Notes: generated by a model not told the origin, from the sequence alone. A DNA stretch of 64,000 nt from Bog-950 sp044228435 (GCA_044228435.1 JBGAUW010000014.1:73486-137485), one strand, 5' to 3'. Positions 8,894 to 17,194 are shown, counted from the first letter of the stretch. Translations and numbers: made by a program.

Positions 8894-9550
8894 ATGAAAT
8901 TTTTTATTGATACAGCTAACCTGGAACACATTAAAGAAGCCGAGGCATTGGGCATTTTAGATGGTGTAACCACCAACCCTACCCTGATGGCTAAAGAGGG
9001 AATTAAAGGACAAAACAACATTTTAAAGCATTACGTTACTATTTGCGAAATGGTAAGCGGCCCGGTAAGCGCCGAAGTGATAAGCACCGATTTTAAAGGT
9101 ATGGTTAGCGAAGGCGAAGCACTGGCGGCCCTGCATCCCAACATTGTTGTAAAAGTGCCTATGATTGTTGAAGGTATTAAGGCCATTAAATACTTTACCG
9201 ATAACGGCATTAAAACCAACTGCACCCTGGTGTTCTCTGCCGCGCAGGCTATACTAGCTGCCAAGGCCGGCGCTACTATGGTATCGCCGTTTATTGGCCG
9301 TATAGACGATAGCAACTGGGATGGCGTTCAGCTGATTGAGCAAATTGCGCACATCTATAACATTTACGGTTTCGAAACCGAAATACTGGCGGCTTCTATC
9401 CGCTCATCGCTGCACATTGTAAAATGCGCCGAAGCCGGAGCCGATATTGCTACTTGTCCCCTATCGTCTATACTGGGCTTGTTTAAACACCCGCTTACCG
9501 ATATTGGCTTAACTCAATTCCTTGCCGACCATAAGAAGGTGAATGGGTAA
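8894..9550 (+). CDS. tal: Transaldolase (TalC/FSA-like small subfamily)
   Basis: A 218-residue single TIM barrel of the small transaldolase/fructose-6-phosphate aldolase subfamily. It opens with MKFFIDTANLEHIKEA and has the GVTTNPTL motif. The Schiff-base lysine is K87 in VVKVPM. At the position that separates the two activities, the sequence reads SPFIGR with F133. E. coli transaldolase B has phenylalanine there (F178), while true fructose-6-phosphate aldolase has tyrosine (Y131). So transaldolase activity (sedoheptulose-7-phosphate plus glyceraldehyde-3-phosphate) is the better prediction, although pipelines may name it fsa. It would link with the split transketolase at 61-63 kb and the neighbouring GAPDH. 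A strong hairpin follows the gene. Confidence 0.88.
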   Translation: MKFFIDTANLEHIKEAEALGILDGVTTNPTLMAKEGIKGQNNILKHYVTICEMVSGPVSAEVISTDFKGMVSEGEALAALHPNIVVKVPMIVEGIKAIKYFTDNGIKTNCTLVFSAAQAILAAKAGATMVSPFIGRIDDSNWDGVQLIEQIAHIYNIYGFETEILAASIRSSLHIVKCAEAGADIATCPLSSILGLFKHPLTDIGLTQFLADHKKVNG

Positions 9551-9584
9551 TTGAGAAGTGAATGAATAGGCAGTAGTAAATATT

Positions 9585-9622
9585 AAAACAAAGAGCGCAT
9601 CGTTTGATGCGCTCTTTGTTTT
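9585..9622. terminator. Bidirectional terminator between tal and gap
   Basis: A perfect 17-bp inverted repeat (9585-9601 with 9606-9622) surrounds a GTTT loop; the core is AAAGAGCGCATC. It has T-rich flanks on both strands and sits between two convergent genes, so it can serve both. Confidence 0.85.
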
Positions 9623-9662
9623 AATGGCTGTCTCCCTTTTCGGCAAGAACTTAAGATGAGGC

Positions 9663-11108
9663 CTAGTAATATACCAACCTTCTAACCTCGGCTAGGTGCT
9701 TGGCTAAACGGATAACCTGGCTGGTGTAGCCATACTCGTTATCGTACCAGGCATACACTACTACGCGTTTGCCATCTTCTGATACGATGGTTGCTTTGCT
9801 ATCAATTTCGCAGGCGTGGCTGTTGCCAATTACGTCGCTCGATACTATCTCGTCGGATATAGAGAAGTCTAACTGCTCAACCAACTTACCATATAGTGAG
9901 GCGTTACGCAAAATAGCGTTCACTTCCTCTACTGTAGTTTTGCGCTTAACGTTAAGGCTTAATATAGCCAACGATACGTTAGGCACCGGAACACGAACAG
10001 CATTAGAAGTAAGCTTGCCCTTCATATCCGGAAATATTTTAGTTACTGCTTTACCAGCACCGGTTTCGGTAATTACCATATTAGACGGTGCACCACGGCC
10101 GCGGCGAGATTTTTTGTGGTAGTTATCCAGCAAGTTCTGGTCGTTGGTGTAGGCATGCACCGTTTCAATGTGCCCCTGCTCTATACCCAGCGAGTTTTCA
10201 ACTACATCAATTACCGGTACTATGGCGTTGGTGGTGCAGCTGGCAGCCGAAAATATTTTAGAAGAAGATGCATTGTAGTTTTCGTGGTTTACACCATATA
10301 CAATGTTAGGTATATCGCCTTTGCCCGGTGCGGTTAATATAACCATACCAGCGCCTTTGGCTTTTAAGTGCTCACCCAATCCTTTATCATCTCTCCAAAC
10401 GCCGGTGTTATCAATAATTATAGCATCGTTAATACCGTAAGCAGTGTAATCAATTTCGGCAGGCGATTGCGCCGAAATCATTTTAACGGTGTGGCCGTTA
10501 ATGTTGATGGCGTTATTTTCTGCATCGGGAATTACTACACCGCCAAATTTGCCGTGCACAGAATCTTTACGCAAAAGGCTGGCGCGTTTAGGCAAATCGT
10601 CGGTTGAGCGCTCGCGGGTTACAATACCCTTTAAGCGTAGTTGGTGTCCGCTACCTGCGTGGTCCATTAAAATACGGGCGGCAAGGCGACCGATACGGCC
10701 AAAACCATACAATACTACATCACGAGGTACCAATTTCTTACCAGTGCCAATAAAGCCGGCAAGCTTCGCTTTTATAAATTCATCTACACTACTAAAATTT
10801 TTGCTTTCAGCGTGGTATTCGCTACTAAGGCGACCCAAATCGATTTTAGAAGGGGCGATATCTAACTTGCTGATGGCGGCTGCAAAATCGCGCGAAAGCG
10901 TAGTAGAAAGTTCAACACCCGCAAACTGCGAAAGGTAGTTGTGGTCGTGTATAATTTCGCTCAGTTTTTTATCGAAAAACTTACGGCGGAAAATTACCAG
11001 TTCAACGTCTTTTTCCAACAAAAGCTTGCTGGCCAAATGCTGTAATTCGAGCGTGGTTTTTTCGTTATCTACCCATTGTTTCAGTTCCTTCTCATAGCTT
11101 GCTGGCAT
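9663..11108 (-). CDS. gap: Glyceraldehyde-3-phosphate dehydrogenase, long form
   Basis: The protein has 481 residues against about 335 in the classical enzyme. The extra length is a helical N-terminal extension of about 125 residues. The NAD-binding signature is YGFGRIGR (residues 134-141). The catalytic cysteine is C291 in SAASCTTN, followed by HAYTNDQNLLD and RGRGAPSNMVITETGA. The C-terminal WYDNEYGY motif is present. Long GAPDH of this type is common in Bacteroidota. It oxidises glyceraldehyde-3-phosphate to 1,3-bisphosphoglycerate in glycolysis or the reverse reaction. The role of the extension is unknown. The upstream side faces a 751-base stretch with no convincing gene. Confidence 0.93.
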   Translation of the reverse strand: MPASYEKELKQWVDNEKTTLELQHLASKLLLEKDVELVIFRRKFFDKKLSEIIHDHNYLSQFAGVELSTTLSRDFAAAISKLDIAPSKIDLGRLSSEYHAESKNFSSVDEFIKAKLAGFIGTGKKLVPRDVVLYGFGRIGRLAARILMDHAGSGHQLRLKGIVTRERSTDDLPKRASLLRKDSVHGKFGGVVIPDAENNAININGHTVKMISAQSPAEIDYTAYGINDAIIIDNTGVWRDDKGLGEHLKAKGAGMVILTAPGKGDIPNIVYGVNHENYNASSSKIFSAASCTTNAIVPVIDVVENSLGIEQGHIETVHAYTNDQNLLDNYHKKSRRGRGAPSNMVITETGAGKAVTKIFPDMKGKLTSNAVRVPVPNVSLAILSLNVKRKTTVEEVNAILRNASLYGKLVEQLDFSISDEIVSSDVIGNSHACEIDSKATIVSEDGKRVVVYAWYDNEYGYTSQVIRLAKHLAEVRRLVYY

Positions 11109-11246
11109 AACTGTTAAATTATTTAGAGGTTATTGATTTTTTCGTGGCGCGAATATGTAAAGAATTTGGGAATAGCGAAGGATAGAAGCTAACTATAAAC
11201 CTATCCGGAAAATGCATAAGTGTTCAAGAAAACCGCCTACCTTTTT

Positions 11247-11438
11247 AAAATTTCTGCCTACTTTTCTGCCTACCTTTTTTGCGTCCAAAACAAAACATAA
11301 TACACTTATTACCAGCATCTTGAGTCAATTCTACGAAGAAAAAAATTGCATTAAGACTTCCGAAGTTTTTTGATTGAACAAAACGCTTTAAAAGTTAATG
11401 AAGGCCGATTTGGGATAAAGAAACTTCTGAAGTCTTTA
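11247..11438. repeat. Intergenic element, copy 1 (diverged pair)
   Basis: This is the first of two diverged direct copies in the 751-base gap between gap and the small gene at 11860. Each starts with a run of CTGCCTAC(C)TTTT units, continues into a CACTTATT segment, and ends in a dyad. The arms in this copy are AAGACTTCCGAAGTTT (11353-11368) and AAACTTCTGAAGTCTT (11421-11436), with one mismatch. No protein-coding frame is conserved between the copies. The remaining gap sequence (11109-11246, 11439-11553, 11762-11859) holds nothing I recognise. Confidence 0.8.
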
Positions 11439-11553
11439 AAGGAGCGCTTCCATCTGGCGCTGACCTGAAGGCTGCCCCAAAAATATGAAGGACTTTAAAA
11501 TTGCCTAAGCGCTACTAAACTGGGCGGATTAAATCCCCAATAGTGCGTTTGAA

Positions 11554-11761
11554 TAAATTTCTGCCTGTTTTTGCCTACTTTTCTGCCTACCTTTTTTAGG
11601 TGTAAAAACTCAGTTTAAATCACTTATTTTGAACATATTGAGTCGACTCTGCTAAGAAAAAAAAATGCACTTAGACTTCCGAAGTTTTTTGCTTGAAAGA
11701 AAGCGCTTTTAAAAGTTAATGAAGGGCGATTTGGAATAAAGAAACTTCGGAAGTCTTTAAT
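11554..11761. repeat. Intergenic element, copy 2 (diverged pair)
   Basis: Second copy of the element, in the same orientation as copy 1 and about 115 bases after it. It repeats the CTGCCTAC(C)TTTTTT head, the CACTTATT and GAGTCGACTCT segment, and the dyad. Its arms, AGACTTCCGAAGTTT (11673-11687) and AAACTTCGGAAGTCT (11742-11756), pair perfectly over 15 bp. The sequence between the arms is also similar in both copies (AAAGTTAATGAAGG). Confidence 0.8.
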
Positions 11762-11859
11762 GTGCCGTAACTTTACGCCTTCTCGATTCCTCATTAAATC
11801 AAAGAGCATTACATCATACAAAGATATGAAATAATGCTTAATTTAAAAAATAATGATAT

Positions 11860-12147
11860 TTAACCCACCGCCGCAATCATTCGGGCAATGTCGGCGGCGT
11901 TGTTTTCAAAGGTAGGGTAAATGGCATCGTACATAAAAGGGCTGTGCTCAGCCTGAGCCACTGCTTTGGCGCCCATGTGCTCGAACCACTCAATTTTTTT
12001 ATGGCACTCGGCAATTTTATTCTTGTTGATGGTAGTTGGTTTTGCCTGTTGCTCTGCGGCTTTTAGTTGTGCACGCAGGGCCTGTAGTAACGCGCCTAAA
12101 TTTCTTTCCAGTTTATCTTCCATTAGCCGTTTATTTAGCATGCACAT
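11860..12147 (-). CDS. Small protein of unknown function
   Basis: A 95-residue frame beginning MCMLNKRLMEDKLERNLGALL. The first half (to about residue 55) is predicted alpha-helical and rich in Ala, Gln, Lys and Glu, so a short coiled coil is possible. The second half includes WFEHMGAKAVAQAEHSPFMYDAIYPTFENN. No signal peptide or membrane segment is visible and no family is recognised. It is supported as real by related DNA at 15027-15089, where the same N-terminus (MCVQNKRLMEDKL) appears in a truncated frame. Isolated position; no operon partner. Confidence 0.5.
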   Translation of the reverse strand: MCMLNKRLMEDKLERNLGALLQALRAQLKAAEQQAKPTTINKNKIAECHKKIEWFEHMGAKAVAQAEHSPFMYDAIYPTFENNAADIARMIAAVG

Positions 12148-12318
12148 GCCTGCAATATACTATTTAAGTGCACTAAAAACCAATACTTTTAAATTACAAT
12201 AGCATGCGGCCCCGACCCGGTAATTCTTGCTTTTAAATGCAATATTTGTGTGGCACAACTGTTTTATAGTTTGGCAAATTAAACAGCCCGGTTAACACCA
12301 TACACTCGGCATTGCATT

Positions 12319-13551
12319 ATGGAAACACCGGTAATAATAATTTTAACAGGTATTTTTATTTTTTGCGGGCATTACCTCAATGCGGTTTTCGAGCGCAAGA
12401 GCATTCCCGACGTGTTGGGCCTTATGCTTATTGGTATTTTATTAGGCCCCATTTTTCACCTTATCGACCCCGCCTCTTTTGGCAAATTCGGACGCCTTTT
12501 CAGCAATTTTGTGCTGGTGTTTATTTTATTTGAAAGCGGCACCGATTTGCGTATTTCCGAAATCAAAGAAACCTTTAAAGAGGCTGCGGGCATTACCTTT
12601 TTTGGCTTTGTAACCACCCTTGCAACCATAGCGGGGCTTTGCTTCTTAATTTTTGACCTGCCACTGATGTATTGCTTGTTTATTGGAGCTACACTGGGAG
12701 GCACTTCATCGGCGGTGGTGGTAGGCCTGGTAAAAAAAATAGCGGTGGATAGCAAAACATCCACCACGCTAATTATGGAATCGGCCGAAACAGATGTGTT
12801 TACCCTGGCAATACCCATTAGTATACTTGGGTTTATGACCACCGGCGAAATATCCACCAGGCTTGTTTTATCGCAATTTGTGGCTTCGTTTTCCCTTGCC
12901 CTGCTAATAGGTGTGTTTGGTGCCTTTTTGTGGTCGTTTATTATTACCCGGTTTCCGCATTTTAAAAGCACCAAGTTTTCTACCCCGGCGTTTTTATTTA
13001 TACTGTATGGCATAGCCGAATATTTAAACTTTAGCGGCCCCTTAACAGCGCTTTCGTTTGGTATATCCATTGGCAACCTCAAATACCTGGAGCCCCGGAT
13101 AATTGAACGGTTGGTACCCAATCAAAATATAGTACTGCCCAAAAGCGAGCAGGATTTTTTTAGAGAGCTGGTATTTTTACTGCGCACCTTCTTTTTTGTT
13201 TTTATAGGCATAAGCATACAAATAACCCACCTGGACTGGCTGCTGTGGGGTGCCTTAATTACCGCTGTGCTTTTTGTGGTTCGGTTTATAGTGGTAAAGC
13301 TTATAGTGGCCAAAGAAAAACCGGTGCTTGATAAGGCCGTAATGTCTATGATGATTCCCAAAGGGCTGGGCGCAGCCGTAATAGCCGTACTACCCCTGCA
13401 GCGCGGTGTGCCGCAAGGCGAAATTATACAGGCTGTTTGCTTTTCGGTAATACTTTTTAGCACGCTATATTGTATAGCGCTTTTCTTTTTAGTAAAAACC
13501 GAAATAAGCTTACCATTCTACACTTGGGCGCTTAAAAGCAAGGCGGCATAA
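12319..13551 (+). CDS. Cation:proton antiporter (CPA family)
   Basis: A 410-residue membrane protein with about 11-13 hydrophobic segments and no large soluble domain. The N-terminus (VLGLMLIGILLGPIFHLIDP) and the segment with ESGTDLRISEIKETFKEA are typical of the monovalent cation/proton antiporter-2 and NhaP-like families. It would exchange Na+ or K+ for H+ across the inner membrane for pH and ion control. It lacks the C-terminal TrkA/RCK domain found in KefB/KefC-type proteins. The ion specificity cannot be told from sequence. The gene stands alone. Confidence 0.83.
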   Translation: METPVIIILTGIFIFCGHYLNAVFERKSIPDVLGLMLIGILLGPIFHLIDPASFGKFGRLFSNFVLVFILFESGTDLRISEIKETFKEAAGITFFGFVTTLATIAGLCFLIFDLPLMYCLFIGATLGGTSSAVVVGLVKKIAVDSKTSTTLIMESAETDVFTLAIPISILGFMTTGEISTRLVLSQFVASFSLALLIGVFGAFLWSFIITRFPHFKSTKFSTPAFLFILYGIAEYLNFSGPLTALSFGISIGNLKYLEPRIIERLVPNQNIVLPKSEQDFFRELVFLLRTFFFVFIGISIQITHLDWLLWGALITAVLFVVRFIVVKLIVAKEKPVLDKAVMSMMIPKGLGAAVIAVLPLQRGVPQGEIIQAVCFSVILFSTLYCIALFFLVKTEISLPFYTWALKSKAA

Positions 13552-13832
13552 CGCACTGCGCCTCTCTACTTGGACGCCCTATCAATTAAAAAAACATACC
13601 AAGTATTTTTGAACAAGCACACCTAAATTTAGAGTAGTAATAAGCAAGGAAACATTCAACCGCCTAATGAAAATTACAGCTCTTTATATATTTATAAAAC
13701 CTACTAAGTAAAACAGCCGCTACAAAATATACTGCCACTGTTGTCGCAAAACTTACATTACTAAAAATTGAATTTAAACATTGAAAATTAAGTTACTATT
13801 TTGGTATATTATTAACCAATAAATACAAGTAT

Positions 13833-14885
13833 ATGGCAATCCCCACCGAACCAATTGGCAGCATACCAAGAACACCGGAATTAATTACTGCTATTACAAC
13901 GCAAGCAGGTGCAGATAATTTGGGGCAGCTTTTTGAAACTGCGCTAAATGAAACACTTGCTGCTTTTGAAAAAACAGGGTCTCCTGTTATAACCGACGGC
14001 GAGCAAACTAAACCAAGCTTTGTTACTTACCCGCTTCATGGGTTACCTAATTTAGCCCCGGGTGGAATGCGAATTGATTTTGCCGATGGGCATTTCAGGC
14101 AATTACCCCTTTTAACTGCAGGGCCGTTTAAATATGCCAACTATGCCGAGCAGTATCTTAAAGTTGCAAAGCAAAAAACAAACAGCCCTGTAAAGCAAGC
14201 TGTAATATCAGCATCGGCACTAAGCCTTATTTACCCTGCCGGAGGTATTGATGGATACGACAAAGCAGAATTTATTGCCGACCTGATTAACGAATGCGAA
14301 AAGGATATAAGGCTTTGCCTTCAATCGGGCGCACACAAAGTGCAAATGGATTTTACCGAAGGCCGCTTAGCGCTAAAACTAGACCCTTCGGGCGGAGTGC
14401 TAAAGCAGTTTATTGATTTAAATAACCAGGTTTTTAGCCGTTTTACAAATGAAGAAAGAGCAAAAATAGGGGTGCATGTTTGCCCGGGTGGCGACCACGA
14501 TTCTACCCACAGTGCCGATGTAGACTATACTTTATTCCTTCCTTACTTGTTTGAGTTAAACGTGGGCAACTTTTACCTGCAACTGGCCAGTGAACAAGAT
14601 AGAGTGAAAGTTTTGAAAACGATTAAAGACTACTTAAAACCCAATGTAATGATTTTTGTAGGGGTAACTGATGTAATAAGCAATACTATTGAAACAGCAG
14701 AGGTAGTGCGCGACCGCATACTGGAAGCCGCTCAATATATTCCGCTAAACCAATTGGGCACTACCGACGATTGTGGCTTTGCCCCTTTTTGCGATGATAA
14801 ATCAACCTCGCGCGATACCGCCTTTGCAAAAATTAAAGCCCGCATAGATGGCACCAAATTAGCGACAGATAAATTGTTTGCTTAA
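13833..14885 (+). CDS. MetE-like cobalamin-independent methionine synthase, C-terminal-type
   Basis: A 350-residue protein equal to the catalytic C-terminal barrel of MetE, with no N-terminal half. H215-V-C217, E241 and C314 (in TTDDCGFAPF) match the zinc ligands of MetE (His, Cys, Glu, Cys). The opening EPIGSIPRTPEL is the usual start of the UROD/MetE barrel family. Such stand-alone proteins transfer a methyl group to a zinc-bound thiol, but the methyl donor and acceptor are often not methyltetrahydrofolate triglutamate and homocysteine. The upstream 281 bases hold no gene. A strong terminator follows 23 bases after the stop. The exact substrate is open. Confidence 0.85.
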   Translation: MAIPTEPIGSIPRTPELITAITTQAGADNLGQLFETALNETLAAFEKTGSPVITDGEQTKPSFVTYPLHGLPNLAPGGMRIDFADGHFRQLPLLTAGPFKYANYAEQYLKVAKQKTNSPVKQAVISASALSLIYPAGGIDGYDKAEFIADLINECEKDIRLCLQSGAHKVQMDFTEGRLALKLDPSGGVLKQFIDLNNQVFSRFTNEERAKIGVHVCPGGDHDSTHSADVDYTLFLPYLFELNVGNFYLQLASEQDRVKVLKTIKDYLKPNVMIFVGVTDVISNTIETAEVVRDRILEAAQYIPLNQLGTTDDCGFAPFCDDKSTSRDTAFAKIKARIDGTKLATDKLFA

Positions 14886-14907
14886 GCAAGGTCCAACTAC
14901 TGATATT

Positions 14908-14953
14908 AACAGAAAACCCGGCCACGTAATAAATGTGCACCGGGTTTTCTGTT
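14908..14953 (+). terminator. Rho-independent terminator after the MetE-like gene
   Basis: Perfect 14-bp arms, AACAGAAAACCCGG (14908-14921) and CCGGGTTTTCTGTT (14940-14953), are followed by a T run. The loop is 18 bases. Confidence 0.88.
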
Positions 14954-15026
14954 TTTATTAAGTCTATGTGGCTGCGAAATGCGAAACCTGGAAATGATGA
15001 TAAATAGCTAAAGGATTATTTGCTGC

Positions 15027-15089
15027 TTAAGCCCCCAAATAACTCTTAAGCAGTTTATCTTCCATCAGCCTTTTGTTTTGCACGCACAT
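15027..15089 (-). pseudogene. 20-codon frame related to the start of the 11860-12147 gene
   Basis: An ATG at 15087-15089 opens a 20-residue frame, MCVQNKRLMEDKLLKSYLGA, then a stop. The first 13 residues match the start of the small protein at 11860-12147 except at two positions, and the DNA is similar too. The tail KLLKSYLG is the same as the last residues of the RpoD protein at 17371, again with similar DNA. It could be a remnant of a duplicated small gene or a real tiny peptide. No homology to the 11860 gene continues after the stop. Confidence 0.4.
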
Positions 15090-15127
15090 GGTGACAAGGT
15101 AAGCTTTCGGCTTTAAATACACATCCA

Positions 15128-15189
15128 CCTCCGTCAACCTGTGGTTGACACCCCCGCCCCGACAAATCGGGATCAAACACCAGTGGAGG
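15128..15189. repeat. Structured intergenic element, possible three-way junction
   Basis: An outer pair CCTCC (15128-15132) with GGAGG (15185-15189) encloses two hairpins. One is GTCAACC-TGT-GGTTGAC (15133-15149). The other is CCCGA-CAAA-TCGGG (15158-15171). This could fold as a three-way junction in RNA or as a cruciform in DNA. It lies in the 398-base gap between the MetE-like and AraC genes. Apart from this element, the terminator and the 20-codon frame, I see nothing else in that gap. Confidence 0.5.
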
Positions 15190-15283
15190 ACATTTGCGCA
15201 CTGCTCATAATTAAGCGCCCGAGCTACCATACGTTAATGCCCTTCTCAGAGAGGCTTATTGGGTCCTGCAAAATTTGCTTTGC

Positions 15284-16159
15284 TTAACCGGCCCTTCCAA
15301 ACCCTACTGTTTCGCGGTAAAACTGCGGAGATATTTCAGCATTGGTTTTAAAAAACCTGCTGAAATAATATTCATCATCGTACCCCAACTCATAGGCAAT
15401 TTCTTTAACCGTTTTGTTGGTAAGATATAGCTCGCGTTTGGCTTCAATAATTATTCGCTCCGCAATCAAATCGCCGGGCGTTTTATTAAAATGGGTTTTG
15501 GTAAGTTTTGCCAAAGACTTAGGCGATATATTTAAAGCGTTGGCATATTCGCCAGGTGAGTGAACGGTTCTAAAATCACGCTCAATGGTATCTTTCAACG
15601 TTTGCAGTATAAAGGGTTCTTTTTGTGTTTCTGCTGCCACACCTTGCAACGCTTGTTGTTGTGCTTTTAAACGCGATGCCGTTATTAAAAATATTTTAAG
15701 GTAAGATATCAGCAGTTCATACTGCGCAAGGGCAACCTGTTGTATTCCGGCTTCTATTTGCTGAATGACCATGTTAAAGGTGGCAGTGGCCGTTTCATCA
15801 ACCGCTACAAAAGGAGGCTGATAAATATTATTAAACAAAACCCCGTTGCAGGCAACCTCGGCCTGGTGCTTATGGATACAAAAAAAGTCGGGATGAAAAT
15901 GCAGCGCCACACCGCGAACATTGGTACCCGAAAGCATAAATGGTTGATACGGAGAAAAGGCCAGCAGCATATTGGCCTCAACGGCATATTCTGCAAAATC
16001 TGCTTTTAAACTGGCAGCACCCGCTGTAAGCCACAAAAGTGTATAATAGTTATTGCGTTGTATATGGTCAAAATGGTGTGCATCTTCAAAGTATAGCAGC
16101 TTAAAAGCCAGGTTACCGTTTTGCGGGTTTACAAGTGTATATGCGGGTTGATTCATCAT
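15284..16159 (-). CDS. AraC family transcriptional regulator
   Basis: A 291-residue protein from the first of two adjacent ATG codons (16154-16159). The start was placed there because a longer frame would overlap the upstream gene by about 145 bases. The N-terminal part (about 1-160) is a cupin-like ligand domain (FSPYQPFMLSGT, LHFHPDFFCIHKH). The C-terminal part (about 190-290) has two helix-turn-helix motifs, ending with the AraC signature KTVKEIAYELGYDDEYYFSRF. It probably senses a small molecule and may control its upstream neighbours, a DUF1348 gene and an AhpD-like gene on the same strand. The spacing to the DUF1348 stop is 16 bases. Confidence 0.85.
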   Translation of the reverse strand: MMNQPAYTLVNPQNGNLAFKLLYFEDAHHFDHIQRNNYYTLLWLTAGAASLKADFAEYAVEANMLLAFSPYQPFMLSGTNVRGVALHFHPDFFCIHKHQAEVACNGVLFNNIYQPPFVAVDETATATFNMVIQQIEAGIQQVALAQYELLISYLKIFLITASRLKAQQQALQGVAAETQKEPFILQTLKDTIERDFRTVHSPGEYANALNISPKSLAKLTKTHFNKTPGDLIAERIIIEAKRELYLTNKTVKEIAYELGYDDEYYFSRFFKTNAEISPQFYRETVGFGRAG

Positions 16160-16175
16160 TGGGCTAAAATTATTT

Positions 16176-16592
16176 CTAAAGCTTTCGATCGGTAGCGGCA
16201 ATTGGCAAATCGTTAATACTGGCAAATCTTTTTTGCATGTATCCGTTTTCGTCAAACTCCCAAAGTTCGTTGCCGTAGCTTCTAAACCACTGGCCGTTGT
16301 GGTCGTGCCATTCGTATTCAAACCTTACCGCCATGCGGTTGTCCTTAAAGCCCCAAAGTTCTTTTTTAAGTTTATAATCAAGTTCTTTCTCCCATTTTCT
16401 GGTTAAAAAAGCTTTCACCTCCTCTCGTCCGTTTATAAACTCCGTGCGGTTACGCCATTCGGTATTAAGGCTATACGCTTTTGATACCCGTTCGGCATCT
16501 TTACTGTTCCAGGCATCTTCGGCAATTTGCACTTTTTGCAGGGCGGTTTCCATGGTAAAAGGGGGAACCGGAAATCTTTTTTCTTCACTCAT
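16176..16592 (-). CDS. DUF1348 (SnoaL/NTF2-like) protein
   Basis: A 138-residue protein counted from the ATG at 16590-16592 (MSEEKRFPVPPF). A longer frame to 16631 exists but would start inside the hairpin region. The single domain has the features of DUF1348 in the NTF2-like superfamily: KVQIAEDAWNSKDAERV, then YSLNTEWRNRTEFINGREEV, and RFEYEWHDHNGQWFRSYGNELWEFDENG. NTF2-like folds form a cone that binds small hydrophobic ligands, but this family's reaction is unknown. It sits between an AhpD-like gene and an AraC regulator. A hairpin separates it from the AhpD-like gene. Confidence 0.82.
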   Translation of the reverse strand: MSEEKRFPVPPFTMETALQKVQIAEDAWNSKDAERVSKAYSLNTEWRNRTEFINGREEVKAFLTRKWEKELDYKLKKELWGFKDNRMAVRFEYEWHDHNGQWFRSYGNELWEFDENGYMQKRFASINDLPIAATDRKL

Positions 16593-16619
16593 AAAATAGT
16601 TGGTTTTATTAAAAGTATA

Positions 16620-16654
16620 AAAAGCGGGCAACCTAACCCGGTTTGCCCGCTTTT
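16620..16654 (-). terminator. Hairpin between AhpD-like and DUF1348 genes
   Basis: Perfect 12-bp arms, AAAAGCGGGCAA (16620-16631) and TTGCCCGCTTTT (16643-16654), lie just after the AhpD-like stop. It has the form of an intrinsic terminator on either strand. It would reduce transcription into the DUF1348 and AraC genes. Confidence 0.75.
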
Positions 16655-16660
16655 ATAAAA

Positions 16661-17194
16661 TTATATCGATGGGGCTAACGGAAAATCTACCGGTACCTTT
16701 GTAAGGTTATGCAGATAGTTCATGGCTGTTTTGTCGCTTATTTGTAAAATAAGGTCTACCAGGTTTTCGTTGCTATAGCCCTGTGCAAAAAATGCCGTTA
16801 CCAACGCTTCATTGGTATTGCCCCTGTTTTTAGTGATATCTGCAGCTAATTTAACCAGGGCGCTAAGTTTAGCATCGGTGGGGTTACCCTTACGAATATT
16901 TAGTACTTCATCTTCACTAAAACCGTTCATTTTACCTATAACGGTGTGTGCGCTTTGGCAATAAATACAGCCATTAACCTGGCTTACAATTAAATTTACA
17001 GCCTCCTTTTCTTTATTGCTTAAAGATGTTTTGGCGTTTTGATAGGCCAGATATTTGCCAAGGCCGGTATTGCTGTAGGCAATGGTAGCATACAGGTTAG
17101 GCACAAAACCTAATGCCTTTTGCAGGTTATCGAAAATGGTTTGGTTAGCGGGTGCTACTTGTTCGCGGGTTGGAACTGAAAATTGAGTTTGCAT
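16661..17194 (-). CDS. Carboxymuconolactone decarboxylase/AhpD-like protein
   Basis: A 177-residue all-helical protein with the AhpD active-site pattern: C76-I-Y-C79-Q-S-A-H83. Upstream, VPNLYATIAYSNTGLGKYLAY is the usual start of the peroxidase-related CMD branch. AhpD-like proteins with CxxC and a nearby histidine act as thiol peroxidases or reductases against alkylhydroperoxides; carboxymuconolactone decarboxylases lack this pair. So a redox role is more likely than decarboxylation. The neighbouring AraC and DUF1348 genes, which often occur with such enzymes, suggest response to an organic toxin or oxidant, which is inference. Confidence 0.85.
   Translation of the reverse strand: MQTQFSVPTREQVAPANQTIFDNLQKALGFVPNLYATIAYSNTGLGKYLAYQNAKTSLSNKEKEAVNLIVSQVNGCIYCQSAHTVIGKMNGFSEDEVLNIRKGNPTDAKLSALVKLAADITKNRGNTNEALVTAFFAQGYSNENLVDLILQISDKTAMNYLHNLTKVPVDFPLAPSI

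Noticed and set aside
11624..11821. 65-codon minus-strand frame
   Set aside because: It lies within the second intergenic repeat copy and is not kept in the first copy.
16160..16321. Longer N-terminus for the AraC regulator
   Set aside because: It would overlap the DUF1348 gene by about 145 bases, and the added residues are threonine-rich without family similarity; the two ATG codons at 16154-16159 fit better.
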